DNA of 64,000 bases from DATHZQ01 sp965216945 (GCA_965216945.1 CBDCGU010000003.1:2604001-2668000); one strand, 5' to 3'; counted from the first letter of the stretch, positions 8,892 to 17,586 are shown. Numbers and translations are program-made. Notes: generated from the sequence alone by a model not told the origin.

Positions 8892-9674
8892 TCAGCATCT
8901 GCCACCGAGCGTGACGGCCAGCCGGCGGGCATGCTCCTTGTAGGCGTTCTCGAACAGGGCTGCCGACCGCTCTGCTCCAACGATGCTGGAGCTCGTCAGG
9001 ACCGGAGGGAGCGCACCTTCGGAGGCGAGAATGCCGGCCGTTTGCACCTTGATCTCATTGACGATGGCGGCGTTGGCCACCGTCGAGACCGGTCCGATCG
9101 GGGTGTCTACGCCGTTGAGGGTCACCGCCGCGTCCCCGATCGGTACGCACAGGTCGATCACCACATCGGCGTGGTCGAGCAGTCGTGTGCCGTCGGCAGT
9201 TCCGGGTGTGCCGGCCATCGAATGATCCACCGCGGTGACGGCTACGACGTCTAGCCCGCGCTGCCGGCATCCCGCAGCCACCTCGACTGGGACGGCGGTA
9301 TTGCCGCTCGAGCTGAACACGATCATCACATCGGAGGGCTGGAATTCGAAGTTCGCCAGGATCGCCTCGGCGAGACCGGGCATGCGCTCGATGAACATCG
9401 CCTGGCGCTGTCCGTTGGCGCCGGCGATCTGGGTGTGAAACGTCATCGACAGCTCGGCGATCGGATGGAAGCCGGGATACGAGCCGTAGCGGGGGAACAT
9501 CTCCTCGATGGGGATGCGAGAGTGGCCGGTACCGAAGAGATGGACCAAGCCTCCGGCGGCGATGGCGCGGGCGCTCAGTGACGCGACCTGGGCGATCGCA
9601 TCCATCTGGGTCGCCTCGATGCGATCGAGGGTGTGTCGGGCCGCATCCAACCAGCGGCCGGCAATCGCCGTCAT
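8892..9674 (-). CDS. SIS-domain phosphosugar isomerase, UPF0309-like
   Basis: A 260-residue protein with a single SIS sugar-phosphate-binding domain. The first motif is HLFGTGHSRIPIEEMF at about residues 44-59 and the second is VFSSSGNTAVPVEVA, the loop that holds the phosphate. The GTGHS start and the following Pro/Tyr-rich region resemble the UPF0309 group. These proteins isomerise phosphorylated amino sugars or sense them. ATG 9674 has a GGGAGGAAC ribosome site. It is divergent from the HutC regulator gene across two palindromic operators, and with the ROK kinase beyond it suggests use of an amino sugar such as GlcNAc- or MurNAc-derived material. That is inference from context. Confidence 0.85.
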   Translation of the reverse strand: MTAIAGRWLDAARHTLDRIEATQMDAIAQVASLSARAIAAGGLVHLFGTGHSRIPIEEMFPRYGSYPGFHPIAELSMTFHTQIAGANGQRQAMFIERMPGLAEAILANFEFQPSDVMIVFSSSGNTAVPVEVAAGCRQRGLDVVAVTAVDHSMAGTPGTADGTRLLDHADVVIDLCVPIGDAAVTLNGVDTPIGPVSTVANAAIVNEIKVQTAGILASEGALPPVLTSSSIVGAERSAALFENAYKEHARRLAVTLGGRC

Positions 9675-9707
9675 GTCGTCGTTCCTCCCGGTGATGGGCG
9701 GAGCGTA

Positions 9708-9735
9708 CTTGTCTATACAAGCAAATGTCTAGACA
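9708..9735. promoter_or_regulatory. Twin HutC/DasR-like operators
   Basis: Two palindromic sites lie in the divergent gap. CTTGTCTATACAAG (9708-9721) has arms CTTGT/ACAAG, and TGTCTAGACA (9726-9735) is a perfect palindrome. Their centres are 16 bases apart. Both resemble the GTCTAGAC core bound by DasR/NagR-type GntR regulators, and the HutC-family gene starts 43 bases downstream. Confidence 0.75.
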
Positions 9736-9763
9736 GGTTTCCATCCGGCCTCGGAAGGGCCGG

Positions 9764-9769
9764 TATGCT
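9764..9769 (+). promoter_or_regulatory. -10 box of the GntR gene, leaderless start
   Basis: TATGCT lies 8 bases before the ATG of the regulator gene, and there is no ribosome site between them. This fits a leaderless transcript. No convincing -35 box is seen; the palindromic operators lie just upstream, where one would be. Confidence 0.5.
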
Positions 9770-9777
9770 CGGCTGCC

Positions 9778-10506
9778 ATGGCTCGAAAGGCGCCTGCCCG
9801 GTACGAGGAGATCGCGGTCTATCTGCGAGGGGTCATCGCCGAGTCCCAGCTGGGAGACCGGCTGCCCTCCGAGTCCGAGTTGTGCGAGCAGTTCGGTGTC
9901 AGCCGTATGACGGCGCGGCATGCGATTCAGATCCTGGAGCGGGAACACCTGGTCCACCGCACCAGAGGGAAAGGCACCTTCGTGAGCGCCCGCCCGGTGC
10001 CCCGGCTCCTCGGCTCGCCGCTGTCGTTCACCGAGAGCATGCGCCGGCGCGGCATGCGGGCCTCGACCACCGTGATCGATGCGAGGTACGACCGCCCCGG
10101 CGAGGCGGATGTCAAGGCGCTCGAGATCGGCGCCGACGATCGGGTCGGCGTGCTCGAGAGGCTCCGCAAGGCCGACGGTGTGCCGATGGCCATCGAGCGT
10201 GCGGTGCTCGGCCCGACGTGTGCATCGGTCATCGAGAGTATCGGTGACGGTTCGCTCCACGTTGCGTTCGAGGCAATGGGGCGTATCCCTTCGCGAGCGA
10301 CCGCCGGTGTGACGGCGCGCATCGCCACGGCAGACGAGCGGGACCTGCTCGAGCTGGACGAGGCGGGCGTCGTGTTGTGCGAGCGGAGAGTGATCTACGA
10401 CCAGGATGACGTTCCGCTGGAGCACACCGAGACGCGTTATGCGGCCGACCGCTATGTTTTCGACGTGACCATGTACCGGCCCCCGACCTTGCCGGGGCCG
10501 GATTGA
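9778..10506 (+). CDS. GntR-family regulator, HutC subfamily (winged helix plus UTRA)
   Basis: This 242-residue protein has a GntR winged helix at about residues 8-72 (RLPSESELCEQFGVSRMTARHAI; TRGKGTFV) and a C-terminal UTRA effector domain from about 95 to 235 (TERRVIYDQDDVPLEHTETRY-like pattern). UTRA domains of this type bind phosphorylated amino sugars or related small molecules. It is divergent from the SIS gene, sharing the two operators, and its stop overlaps the ROK kinase start by four bases (TTGA). It probably represses both sides until the sugar phosphate appears. Confidence 0.92.
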   Translation: MARKAPARYEEIAVYLRGVIAESQLGDRLPSESELCEQFGVSRMTARHAIQILEREHLVHRTRGKGTFVSARPVPRLLGSPLSFTESMRRRGMRASTTVIDARYDRPGEADVKALEIGADDRVGVLERLRKADGVPMAIERAVLGPTCASVIESIGDGSLHVAFEAMGRIPSRATAGVTARIATADERDLLELDEAGVVLCERRVIYDQDDVPLEHTETRYAADRYVFDVTMYRPPTLPGPD

Positions 10507-11408
10507 CGGGCTACCGCTTTCTGGGTGTCGACCTCGGCGCAACGAACATCAAGCTGGTGGTGGTCGATGTGGCCGGCGATCCCGTGGCGCTCGCCAGTGA
10601 CAGCATCCCGACCGCCGGAGACGACGGCCACGATGCAGTGATCGATCGGCTCACGGCAGCCATCCGGGAGCGGAACCGGTCGCAAGGTCCCTTTGTCGGC
10701 GTGGGCGTCGGCACCCCGGGATTGTTCGACCCCGAGACCGGCGTGGTTCGGATCTTCACCAACCTGCCCGGCCAGTGGCGCGGCGTGGCGCTGCGCGATC
10801 GGCTCCATGACGGCACTGGACTACCGGTCACGCTGATCAACGACGCCAGGGCCTTCACCCTCGCCGAAGGCACCGTCGGCGCCGGTGCCGGACTGCCGAT
10901 CGTGGCGTGCTTGACCCTCGGTACGGGAATCGGCGGTGGCATCATCATCGACGGCAAGGTCTTCATGGGGGCGACCGGCATCGCCGGGGAGATCGCCCAC
11001 CAAACCGTGCTGCCCGACGGACCGGAATGCGGCTGCGGCAACAGGGGGTGCGCCGAGGGCCTGGCCCGTTCCGACGTACTGGCCGGCATGGCCGGAAAGG
11101 CCACGGTGCACGAGGTGTTCGATGGAGTCGCTGCGGGCGACCAGGAATGCGTCGACGCAGTGGAGACGGCGGCCAGATACATCGGCATCGCCCTGGCCAA
11201 CGTCGTCACCGTCGTCGGGCCGCACCGCATCGTCGTGGGCGGAGGCATCGCGGCTGCGGGCGATGCGATCCTCGACCCGATCCGGCGTTGGACGAAGGCC
11301 CACGTGACGCTGACGCCTCACGACGAGATCGACATCGTGGCCGCGTCGCTCGGCCCTGAAGCCGGTGCCATCGGTGCCGCACTCGCCGCCGCAGGGGCTG
11401 CCGGCTGA
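10503..11408 (+). CDS. ROK-family sugar kinase
   Basis: A 301-residue kinase without a DNA-binding domain. It has the phosphate-binding motif DLGATN at residues 10-15, the catalytic Asp in LINDAR (about residue 114), LGTGIGGG at 139-146, and the zinc loop CGCGNRGC near 176-183 preceded by GEIAH. ROK enzymes phosphorylate glucose, GlcNAc or ManNAc; nothing here decides between them. The start is TTG 10503, overlapping the regulator's stop as TTGA. With the SIS isomerase and HutC regulator it forms a likely amino-sugar phosphorylation and isomerisation module. Confidence 0.88.
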   Translation: MTGYRFLGVDLGATNIKLVVVDVAGDPVALASDSIPTAGDDGHDAVIDRLTAAIRERNRSQGPFVGVGVGTPGLFDPETGVVRIFTNLPGQWRGVALRDRLHDGTGLPVTLINDARAFTLAEGTVGAGAGLPIVACLTLGTGIGGGIIIDGKVFMGATGIAGEIAHQTVLPDGPECGCGNRGCAEGLARSDVLAGMAGKATVHEVFDGVAAGDQECVDAVETAARYIGIALANVVTVVGPHRIVVGGGIAAAGDAILDPIRRWTKAHVTLTPHDEIDIVAASLGPEAGAIGAALAAAGAAG

Positions 11409-12203
11409 TCAGACCTCCGTCACCGACCACCCGCCGTCGACGGCGATCACCTGGCCGGTGATGAAACGCGCCTCGTCGGACAAGAGGAAAACGGCGAGAT
11501 CGGCGGCGGCCGATGCCGGTATCAGGCCGCCGGCGAGCGGCTGCTTGGCGGCGGCGTACGCCACGCTGGCCGGGTCGTCCTGTGCCCGAGCCGACATCGG
11601 TGTGGCGACCAGGCCGGGCGCCATTGCATTCACGCGGATTCCGTCGGCGGCATAGGCCGCCGCCGTCGTACGGGTCAACGCCTCGATCGCGCCCTTCGCC
11701 GCCGCGTACCCGTGGGTGGCGAAGAGCGGCGACGGGCTCGAGGCCAGCACGCTCGACATCAGCACGATCGAGCCACGGAGATCGCCGGGTCGGGGGTGCG
11801 ACCGCATGTGGCGCACAACCGGGGCCGTGATGGAGAACGCCGGAACCGTGTTGAGGTCCAGCGCTGCTGCAAGTCCGGACAGCGGTGCGGCGTCGATCGG
11901 CCCGTCACCCAGTTTCCGGGCGCTGGCGCCGGCAACGGCGAAGAGCCCGTCGATGCGGCCGAGCTCGTCGATGCACGCTGCCACCGCCGACGCGGTGCCG
12001 TCCTCGTCACGCAGGTCGGTGGCGCTCCAGCCGCAACGTCCGCCGGCAGCCGCGACGTCGGCAGCCAGCTCTTCGCACTGCGCCTCGTCGTGGGCGACGA
12101 CGAAGACGGCAGCGCCCTCGACGGCGCATCGACGAGCCGCGGCGGCGGCCATCCCCGTTGCACCGGTGATGAGGCAGACCTTCCCGGCGAGGCGTGCAGA
12201 CAT
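11409..12203 (-). CDS. Short-chain dehydrogenase/reductase
   Basis: A 264-residue classical SDR. The nucleotide motif is TGATGMA at about 13-19, the catalytic Ser at about 151 and the YAAAK pair at Tyr166/Lys170; the C-terminus ends in ITGQVIAVDGGWSV. The N-terminal glycine motif reads TGATGMAAA rather than the usual TGxxxGIG, a small departure. ATG 12203 is preferred to the ATG six codons upstream; a TACAAC box sits 8 bases before it, and there is no ribosome site. Its stop codon directly abuts the kinase stop in the opposite direction, the two forming TGATCA. The substrate is unknown. Confidence 0.85.
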   Translation of the reverse strand: MSARLAGKVCLITGATGMAAAAARRCAVEGAAVFVVAHDEAQCEELAADVAAAGGRCGWSATDLRDEDGTASAVAACIDELGRIDGLFAVAGASARKLGDGPIDAAPLSGLAAALDLNTVPAFSITAPVVRHMRSHPRPGDLRGSIVLMSSVLASSPSPLFATHGYAAAKGAIEALTRTTAAAYAADGIRVNAMAPGLVATPMSARAQDDPASVAYAAAKQPLAGGLIPASAAADLAVFLLSDEARFITGQVIAVDGGWSVTEV

Positions 12204-12338
12204 GCGAACAGGTTGTAGCACATCGGCGCCCGTGTCCCCGCGGTCCGGTGGGACGCTGCGCCCGCTCGGGACGGTGCCGCACGACGGGAGGGGGCCGCCT
12301 GGTGGCAGCCCCCTCGGGTGCAGGCGCCGAGCTCGAGC

Positions 12339-13424
12339 TCAGACGAGGCGGTAGAACCGCCAGAGGTCGGCCTCGATGGGCAACACCTCGATGTCGCTGA
12401 AGCCGGCTTCGCGGGCGTACCTCCGCAGCGTGTCCGGGCGCATCACGGTGCCGGTGCCGGCGGAGCCGGCATGCGACATCCCGTCCGGCAGGCAGATGAA
12501 GTTGCTGAACCCGTACATCAGTTGCTCGATCTCGTCGCTGTCCGGCCCGAAGGCCTCCGACACCTTCTCGTCCATGACGATGACAACGCCGTCGTCTCCG
12601 GCGAGGCGTCGCATGGTGCGCAGCGTGGCGACCGGGTCGCCCATGTCGTGGATGCACTCGAATGCGGCCACGATGTCGTAGCTGCCCGCGATCCCGTTGT
12701 CACCTGCGTCGACGGCGTGGAAGCGGACGCGCTCCTCGACCCCGGCCTCGGCGGCGTGGCGCCGAGCCGCCTCGATGGACGGGACATCGAGATCGAAGCC
12801 GTCGACCGTCACCCCGGTGTAGCCCTGGGCGAGGCCGATGGCCGACCACCCGTGACCACATCCGATGTCGGCGACCCGCGCACCCGCCTCGAGACGGTTG
12901 CGCAACTCGGGCACCGAGCCGAACCACTCCTGTGCCAGCAGCTTGACGAAGAACGGTCGGTTCGCGTCGCCCTGTGATTCACGCATGTCGTCACCGAAGT
13001 CGTCCCATGGCACCCCGTGCCCGGTGCGGTGCGCATCGACGATGGCCGACAGCTTCATTCCGGCCGCCGAGATCATGCGAGCAAACGGTGCGACGTAGCT
13101 GAGGCTGAGGCGATCCGTGAGTGCTTCGGCATGGCCGGCCGGAACGCTGAAGCGACGATGGCCATTGCCGTGGGTTGCGGGCTCCAACTCCAGGATCCCC
13201 GAGACGACCTGCTGCTCGAGCCATTCCCTGGCGTACCGCTCCGTGGTGCCGGCGCGGTCGGCGAGTTGGGCCGAGGTGAGCGGGCCATGGTCGTGCAGCA
13301 GCTCGTAATAGCCGAGTCGGTCACCTACGTAGACGGCGAAGACATCGAACGCCCCGAGCACCGAGCCGAAGATGCGTTCGACGAGAGCGTCGGCCGTCTG
13401 CTGCTGGTCAATGGTGGTGGTCAT
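12339..13424 (-). CDS. SAM-dependent methyltransferase with N-terminal winged helix
   Basis: A 361-residue class I methyltransferase. Residues 40-95 look like the winged-helix dimerisation domain of small-molecule methyltransferases (LTSAQLADRAGTTERYAREWLEQQ). Motif I is VADIGCGHG ending at residue 192, followed by GFDLD, then FECIHDMGDPVATLR and the late VIVMDEKV. The start is ATG 13424, behind AGAGGAG, overlapping the stop of the thioredoxin-like gene (ATGA). It is the third gene after the BTAD regulator, so a specialised-metabolite or signalling substrate is possible. The long upstream open frame is a shadow of the neighbour. Confidence 0.88.
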   Translation of the reverse strand: MTTTIDQQQTADALVERIFGSVLGAFDVFAVYVGDRLGYYELLHDHGPLTSAQLADRAGTTERYAREWLEQQVVSGILELEPATHGNGHRRFSVPAGHAEALTDRLSLSYVAPFARMISAAGMKLSAIVDAHRTGHGVPWDDFGDDMRESQGDANRPFFVKLLAQEWFGSVPELRNRLEAGARVADIGCGHGWSAIGLAQGYTGVTVDGFDLDVPSIEAARRHAAEAGVEERVRFHAVDAGDNGIAGSYDIVAAFECIHDMGDPVATLRTMRRLAGDDGVVIVMDEKVSEAFGPDSDEIEQLMYGFSNFICLPDGMSHAGSAGTGTVMRPDTLRRYAREAGFSDIEVLPIEADLWRFYRLV

Positions 13425-13861
13425 GGTTGTGCTCCTCTGTCGGTGGGGGTGGTTGTGCCCCTGTTGTGTCGAGTTGGAAGGAGGATCGGCTGCTGGTCTG
13501 TCGATGCGCTGTCGTCTCGGTGGCGGGTGGCTTTCGTTGGAAGCCGCAAAGATCGCAACCATTTCCCGATGGCTGAGGCGTCGATCAGCCCGTAGGCGAT
13601 GTGGGTCACGTCGTCCGCAGCGTCGAAGAACACGATCGTCGGCGATCTCTGCACGCCGTAGCGGCGAGCCAAGGCGGCGTCCTGGGTCACATCGACGATC
13701 CGGATACGGGCCGCCGTCGACGGGTCGGCGCGAGCAATGAACTCGAGTTGCGCCTGCGAGTCCTCGCCATCCGGGTCGATGAACACGAGTGCGGTGCCAT
13801 CGGCCGGCGACGGGGTGCCCGGGAGGGCACGGATATCGGGCCGGCGGGACAGCTGTGTCAT
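13421..13861 (-). CDS. Thioredoxin-like protein lacking the CXXC centre
   Basis: This 146-residue protein keeps thioredoxin-fold landmarks: a strand LVFIDPDGED where the active site belongs, then RIRIVDVTQDAALARRYGVQRSPTIVFF, the strand-helix and cis-Pro segment. There is no cysteine anywhere in it, so it cannot act as a disulfide reductase. After about residue 110 it ends in a hydrophilic Arg/Thr-rich tail. It is coupled to the methyltransferase by an ATGA overlap and follows the BTAD regulator by 32 bases. A structural or binding role is inferred. Confidence 0.7.
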   Translation of the reverse strand: MTQLSRRPDIRALPGTPSPADGTALVFIDPDGEDSQAQLEFIARADPSTAARIRIVDVTQDAALARRYGVQRSPTIVFFDAADDVTHIAYGLIDASAIGKWLRSLRLPTKATRHRDDSASTDQQPILLPTRHNRGTTTPTDRGAQP

Positions 13862-13893
13862 GTCGAGTCCTCCTCTGTGCTGAGTGGACTCTG

Positions 13894-16782
13894 TCAGTCG
13901 TGGATTACCGTCGCATTACCGGCCGTTGCCACGGCGGCAGCAGCAAGCTCCAGGGATCCGGCCGCCGATAGCGCCGCTCCCTCGCTGCGGAGCGCATCGC
14001 CGTTCTCGACGTCGAGGCTCAGCGCCCATTGCCGGGTGCGCTCGCGGGAAGGGAAGAGCGCCTCTCCGCGGGCGAGCCTCGCCTCGGCCGCTCCGGCGAG
14101 CCGCACGGCGGTTGCGACGTCTTCGCAGGCGGCGGCCAGCTGAGCGACGACGAGCAGATGGGCGGCGACGTCGCGGCCCGTGGAGCGGATCAGCACGTTG
14201 GCGCGGGCGAGATGCCCGGCCGCGGTGGCTCGATCGTCCCCGCGCAGTGCCGCCTGGGCAAGGAAGTGCATCACGCCGACGCGATGGTCGGGATTGATCG
14301 CAGCAGCGTCCCATGCTGCGAGCAACGCTTCGGCGCGTGCCTCGGCAGCCTCCAGCAACCCAGCTTCGAGATCGACCTGGATCAGCACCAGCTCTCCGTG
14401 GGAGAGCAACTCGGATCCGTGGCGGCGGGCCTCCTGCTGCGCTGCGGTCGCCAGGCGGCGGGCCTCCGCGATCTCCCCGATCTCACACTTGAGGTGAGCC
14501 AGGTTGGCGAGGGCGATGTGGGCGCTCGATCCGAGTCTGTGGTCTTGATCGATCTGCTGTTGGAGCAGGTCCATGGCGGCGTCCCAGTGACCCTGGAACG
14601 ACTGCACGAGTGACTTGGCATTGAACGGCCGTGGCTCGCCGGTCGCGACCGCGATCGCATCCGCCCGGTCGTAGAGCTTCTGCGCTGCGGCGACGTCGCC
14701 CCCGGCGAAGAGGGTGAAGAAGCCGGCGCCGTTGAGCACACGAACTGCGACATCCGGATCGGCGGGGTCACCCCGCTCCAGCACTCGTTGCAGCCATGTG
14801 TGACCCTCCTGCCAGGTGCCGCGCCTGTACCAGTAGAGGAACGAGGCGCCGGCGATGATCGCCGCACGATCCGGATCGGTCTCGATGGTGCGCTCGAACG
14901 CACGGCGAATCTCGGCGAGCTCGGAGGCGACGCGGTCGAGATCGCCTGCGCTCACCGGGGCGGCCATGGCGGCGTCGACCAGATCTGCGTAATGGGCGGC
15001 GTGACGGCCCTCCACCAACCTCCGTTCCGTTGCATCGAGCTGCGTTGCGGCGAAGACGCGCACCGAGTCCAACATCCGGTAGCGGGTGCCGCCGGGCCCC
15101 TCCATGAGCTCGACGAGGGAGTGGTCGACGAGCGTGCTGAGGGCCGACAGCACGTCCGTGCCGGCGCCGGCGAGGGCTTCGGCGGCGTCCAGGCTCCACG
15201 AGGAGGCGAACGTCGACAGCACGCCGAACAGCTTCGTGGCATCTTCATCGAGCAGCTCCACGGACCAACCGATCGCCGCCTCGAGGCTCGCGTGATGGGA
15301 GGAGCGGTCTGCGGCATCGCTGCGGAGCAGCGTGAGACGCTCGTCGAGTCGCAGCGCGATGTCGTGGGGCGACAGGCTCGACAATCGGGTCGCCGCCAGC
15401 TCCACCGCCAGCGGCAGGCCGTCGAGGTCCCGTGCGATAGCCGCGACGGTGACGATGTCGTCGTCGCTCCACTCCCTCCCGGGACGAATGCGCGCTGCGG
15501 TGTCGAGAAACAATCGAACCGCCGGGGCAGCCGCTGCGGCCTCGGCGTCGGCGCCGACCGCAGGCACGATCAGTGGATCGAGCCGGTAGCGAAACTCGGC
15601 GGAGATGCCGAGCGGCACGCGGCTCGTGGCGAGGACGGTGAGGTAGGGGCAGTGCGCCAGCAGGGCTGCGGCCACCCGACCGGCGTCGTCGACGAGATGT
15701 TCGCAGTTGTCGATCACGAGCAGCCTCCGCTGCCTACGTAGCCGGTCGGCCATGGTGGCGACCAGGTCGCGTCCTGGCTCTGATCGAATGCGGAGCGTGT
15801 GAGCAACCGCCAACTCGGCGGCCCCGTCGCCGCGGACGGGGGAGAGGTCGATCCACCACACACCATCCGGGTAGTCGGAGAGCGCCCGGCGTCCCGTCTC
15901 GAGAACGAGCCGGGTCTTGCCGGCCCCTGCCGGCCCGAGCACGGTCACGAGGCGTTCCGAGGCGAGGGCTTCCAACACCCTCGCCACGTCGGTGTCGCGC
16001 CCGATCGGTTGCGGTGCCACCGGTAGGTTGCCGTCGGCCTTGGTCGCCGGGGCCGCTTCAATCGGCTCTTCGAGAAGGATGGCCGCTTCGAGCTCTCGCG
16101 TTTCCGGCGATGGCTCGAGTCCGCGGTCGCCCAGCTCGCCCGCCAGCTCGTTGTAGGCGGCCAGTGCCTCGGGTCGCCGCCCGTCGGCCGCAAGAGCCAG
16201 CATCAGTGCCCGCACCGCATCCTCGGCCTCCGGCTCCTCGGCCACCAGCCCCTGCAGCATCGGCACAGCCGCCGATGCACGACCGGTGGCGATCAGCGCT
16301 TCGCCCAACACGATGGCGGTGCGACGCCGCAGTCGTTCCAGCTCGGCACGCTCCAAGTTGAGCAAGTCGAGGTCCCGGACCTCCAGGAACGGCTCAGCGG
16401 TCCACAGCGCCAGTGCCTGCCGGGCCAGATCCACAGCCGAGTGAGGCGGTGCGTCGCCGGCGGCGCTCGCCAGCGAGCGGAATCGCACGACGTCGATCGC
16501 ATCGTCGTCGATGTCGAGCCGGTAGCCGCCGGCGGCGAACGCCACGTACGCCCCGGCAGGCTCGAGCGCACGGCGCAGGTGTGAGATGCGGACGCGCAGC
16601 GACCGAATTGCCGCATCCGCGTCGTGGTCGGGCCACAAGTGCGTGATCAGCACGTCGCTCGGTATCGTCGTGCCGGGTGTGGCGGCGAGCGCCGTCAGAA
16701 CGGCCCGCTCCTTTGCGCCGCGGATGGCAACAGGACCGCCTGCCGCGTGAACGGCCAACTCGCCGAAGAGGTTGATCTCCAC
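13894..16782 (-). CDS. Large AfsR/BTAD-type transcriptional regulator with NTPase and TPR repeats
   Basis: A 962-residue regulator. Residues 1-95 form an OmpR-type winged helix (VLITHLWPDHDADAAIRSLRVRISHLRRAL), and 96-240 a bacterial transcriptional activation domain. An AAA/NB-ARC-like NTPase follows, with Walker A GPAGAGKT near 283-290, LLVIDNCEHL near 355 and LATSRVPLG beyond. The rest is helical, TPR-like. Such proteins are ATP-dependent activators of accessory or antibiotic genes. GTG 16782 lies 6 bases after a TAGGGT box, suggesting a leaderless mRNA. The gene is divergent from an acetyltransferase, with spaced GGTAACC repeats between them. Confidence 0.92.
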   Translation of the reverse strand: MEINLFGELAVHAAGGPVAIRGAKERAVLTALAATPGTTIPSDVLITHLWPDHDADAAIRSLRVRISHLRRALEPAGAYVAFAAGGYRLDIDDDAIDVVRFRSLASAAGDAPPHSAVDLARQALALWTAEPFLEVRDLDLLNLERAELERLRRRTAIVLGEALIATGRASAAVPMLQGLVAEEPEAEDAVRALMLALAADGRRPEALAAYNELAGELGDRGLEPSPETRELEAAILLEEPIEAAPATKADGNLPVAPQPIGRDTDVARVLEALASERLVTVLGPAGAGKTRLVLETGRRALSDYPDGVWWIDLSPVRGDGAAELAVAHTLRIRSEPGRDLVATMADRLRRQRRLLVIDNCEHLVDDAGRVAAALLAHCPYLTVLATSRVPLGISAEFRYRLDPLIVPAVGADAEAAAAAPAVRLFLDTAARIRPGREWSDDDIVTVAAIARDLDGLPLAVELAATRLSSLSPHDIALRLDERLTLLRSDAADRSSHHASLEAAIGWSVELLDEDATKLFGVLSTFASSWSLDAAEALAGAGTDVLSALSTLVDHSLVELMEGPGGTRYRMLDSVRVFAATQLDATERRLVEGRHAAHYADLVDAAMAAPVSAGDLDRVASELAEIRRAFERTIETDPDRAAIIAGASFLYWYRRGTWQEGHTWLQRVLERGDPADPDVAVRVLNGAGFFTLFAGGDVAAAQKLYDRADAIAVATGEPRPFNAKSLVQSFQGHWDAAMDLLQQQIDQDHRLGSSAHIALANLAHLKCEIGEIAEARRLATAAQQEARRHGSELLSHGELVLIQVDLEAGLLEAAEARAEALLAAWDAAAINPDHRVGVMHFLAQAALRGDDRATAAGHLARANVLIRSTGRDVAAHLLVVAQLAAACEDVATAVRLAGAAEARLARGEALFPSRERTRQWALSLDVENGDALRSEGAALSAAGSLELAAAAVATAGNATVIHD

Positions 16783-16788
16783 GCAGGA

Positions 16789-16794
16789 ACCCTA
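16789..16794 (-). promoter_or_regulatory. -10 box of the first BTAD regulator gene, leaderless start
   Basis: TAGGGT on the minus strand sits 6 bases upstream of the GTG start. No Shine-Dalgarno sequence fits in the space, so translation probably begins at the 5' end of the transcript. Confidence 0.45.
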
Positions 16795-16802
16795 CGTGGC
16801 GA

Positions 16803-16832
16803 CCGGTACCGGCCGGTAACCCGTTGGTAACC
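16803..16832. promoter_or_regulatory. Direct heptamer repeats, candidate SARP-type operator
   Basis: GGTAACC occurs at 16815-16821 and 16826-16832, separated by the 4 bases CGTT, giving an 11-base period. A related GGTACC lies at 16805-16810, inside the palindrome CCGGTACCGG (16803-16812). Heptamers with 4-base spacers are the known target layout of SARP/AfsR winged helices. The site is between the regulator gene and the divergent acetyltransferase, so self-control is likely. Confidence 0.65.
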
Positions 16833-16877
16833 GGCCGCTGCGACCCTGCAAGGACACAACTTCGGAGGAGCACACAG

Positions 16878-17387
16878 ATGAAGACCGCACAGGTGACGGC
16901 GACGACCGTTGAGGTGGCGAGCGGGGAGGATCGCGCGACCGCCGCAGCCATGGTCCGGGAACGGGCGATGTGGGTGGCGGCGGTGCACGCCGTCGGGATC
17001 GTGGACGGCGTGCGTCCCGGACCCGGTGAGCTCCACGACCCGGCTGCGTTCTATGCACCGCCGGAAGGCCGGTTGCTGCTGGCCAAGTGGGACGGCTATC
17101 CCGCCGGCGCCGCCGGGTTGCGGGTCGCCGAGCCCGGCCGGATCGTCGAGCTGCGGCGTTGCTTCGTCGACCTCGCCCACCGCCGCCGCGGTGTCGGCAC
17201 GGCTCTCGCCGCCGCGGCCCTCGAGCACGCCGCAGACCTGGGCGCCGATACCCTTCGTGTCGACGTGGCGCTCCCGTACGTCGATGCGGCGCAGCGAATC
17301 GTCGGAGACCTCGGATTCGTCATCGGCGACACGGTGAGGATGGAGCCGCTGGCGAGGCAGCTACGGATCGAGGTGAGCGTCTCGTAG
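16878..17387 (+). CDS. GNAT-family N-acetyltransferase
   Basis: A 169-residue GNAT protein. The acetyl-CoA loop RRRGVGTALAAAAL is at about residues 105-118, followed by a C-terminal strand and helix (DTLRVDVALPYVDAAQRIVGDLGFV). ATG 16878 has a strong GGAGGAG ribosome site at 16864-16870, and the leader includes the GGTAACC repeats. It is transcribed away from the BTAD regulator gene and is the likeliest target of that regulator. The substrate is unknown. A short hairpin, ACGGGA/TCCCGT (17398-17412), follows the stop. Confidence 0.82.
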   Translation: MKTAQVTATTVEVASGEDRATAAAMVRERAMWVAAVHAVGIVDGVRPGPGELHDPAAFYAPPEGRLLLAKWDGYPAGAAGLRVAEPGRIVELRRCFVDLAHRRRGVGTALAAAALEHAADLGADTLRVDVALPYVDAAQRIVGDLGFVIGDTVRMEPLARQLRIEVSVS

Positions 17388-17424
17388 CCGGCGACAAACG
17401 GGAAGCTCCCGTCCGGAGAGAGGC

Positions 17425-17430
17425 TATACT
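17425..17430 (+). promoter_or_regulatory. -10 box for the str operon and its leader
   Basis: TATACT is the only strong -10 box in the 199 bases between the acetyltransferase and rpsL. No good -35 box stands 16-18 bases upstream. A leader of about 150 bases would follow; it contains short GC-rich inverted repeats but no ORF I would defend. Confidence 0.5.
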
Positions 17431-17586
17431 CTCGGACAGATCTTCCCGATCGAGTTCCCGCTTACCCGGAGCCATCACCGTATTGCGGTGTGGTGTTGTG
17501 AGCGGAGCAACTCACCCGGGGTCGGCGGCCGTCCGAGGACGGCGCCGACTTTCGCGTGTAGAGCAGCAACAGAAGAGAGAAGGCAC

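Noticed and set aside
11406..11411. TGATCA, where two convergent stop codons meet
   Set aside because: Neat, but a six-base palindrome formed by two TGA stops can arise by chance and implies no function.
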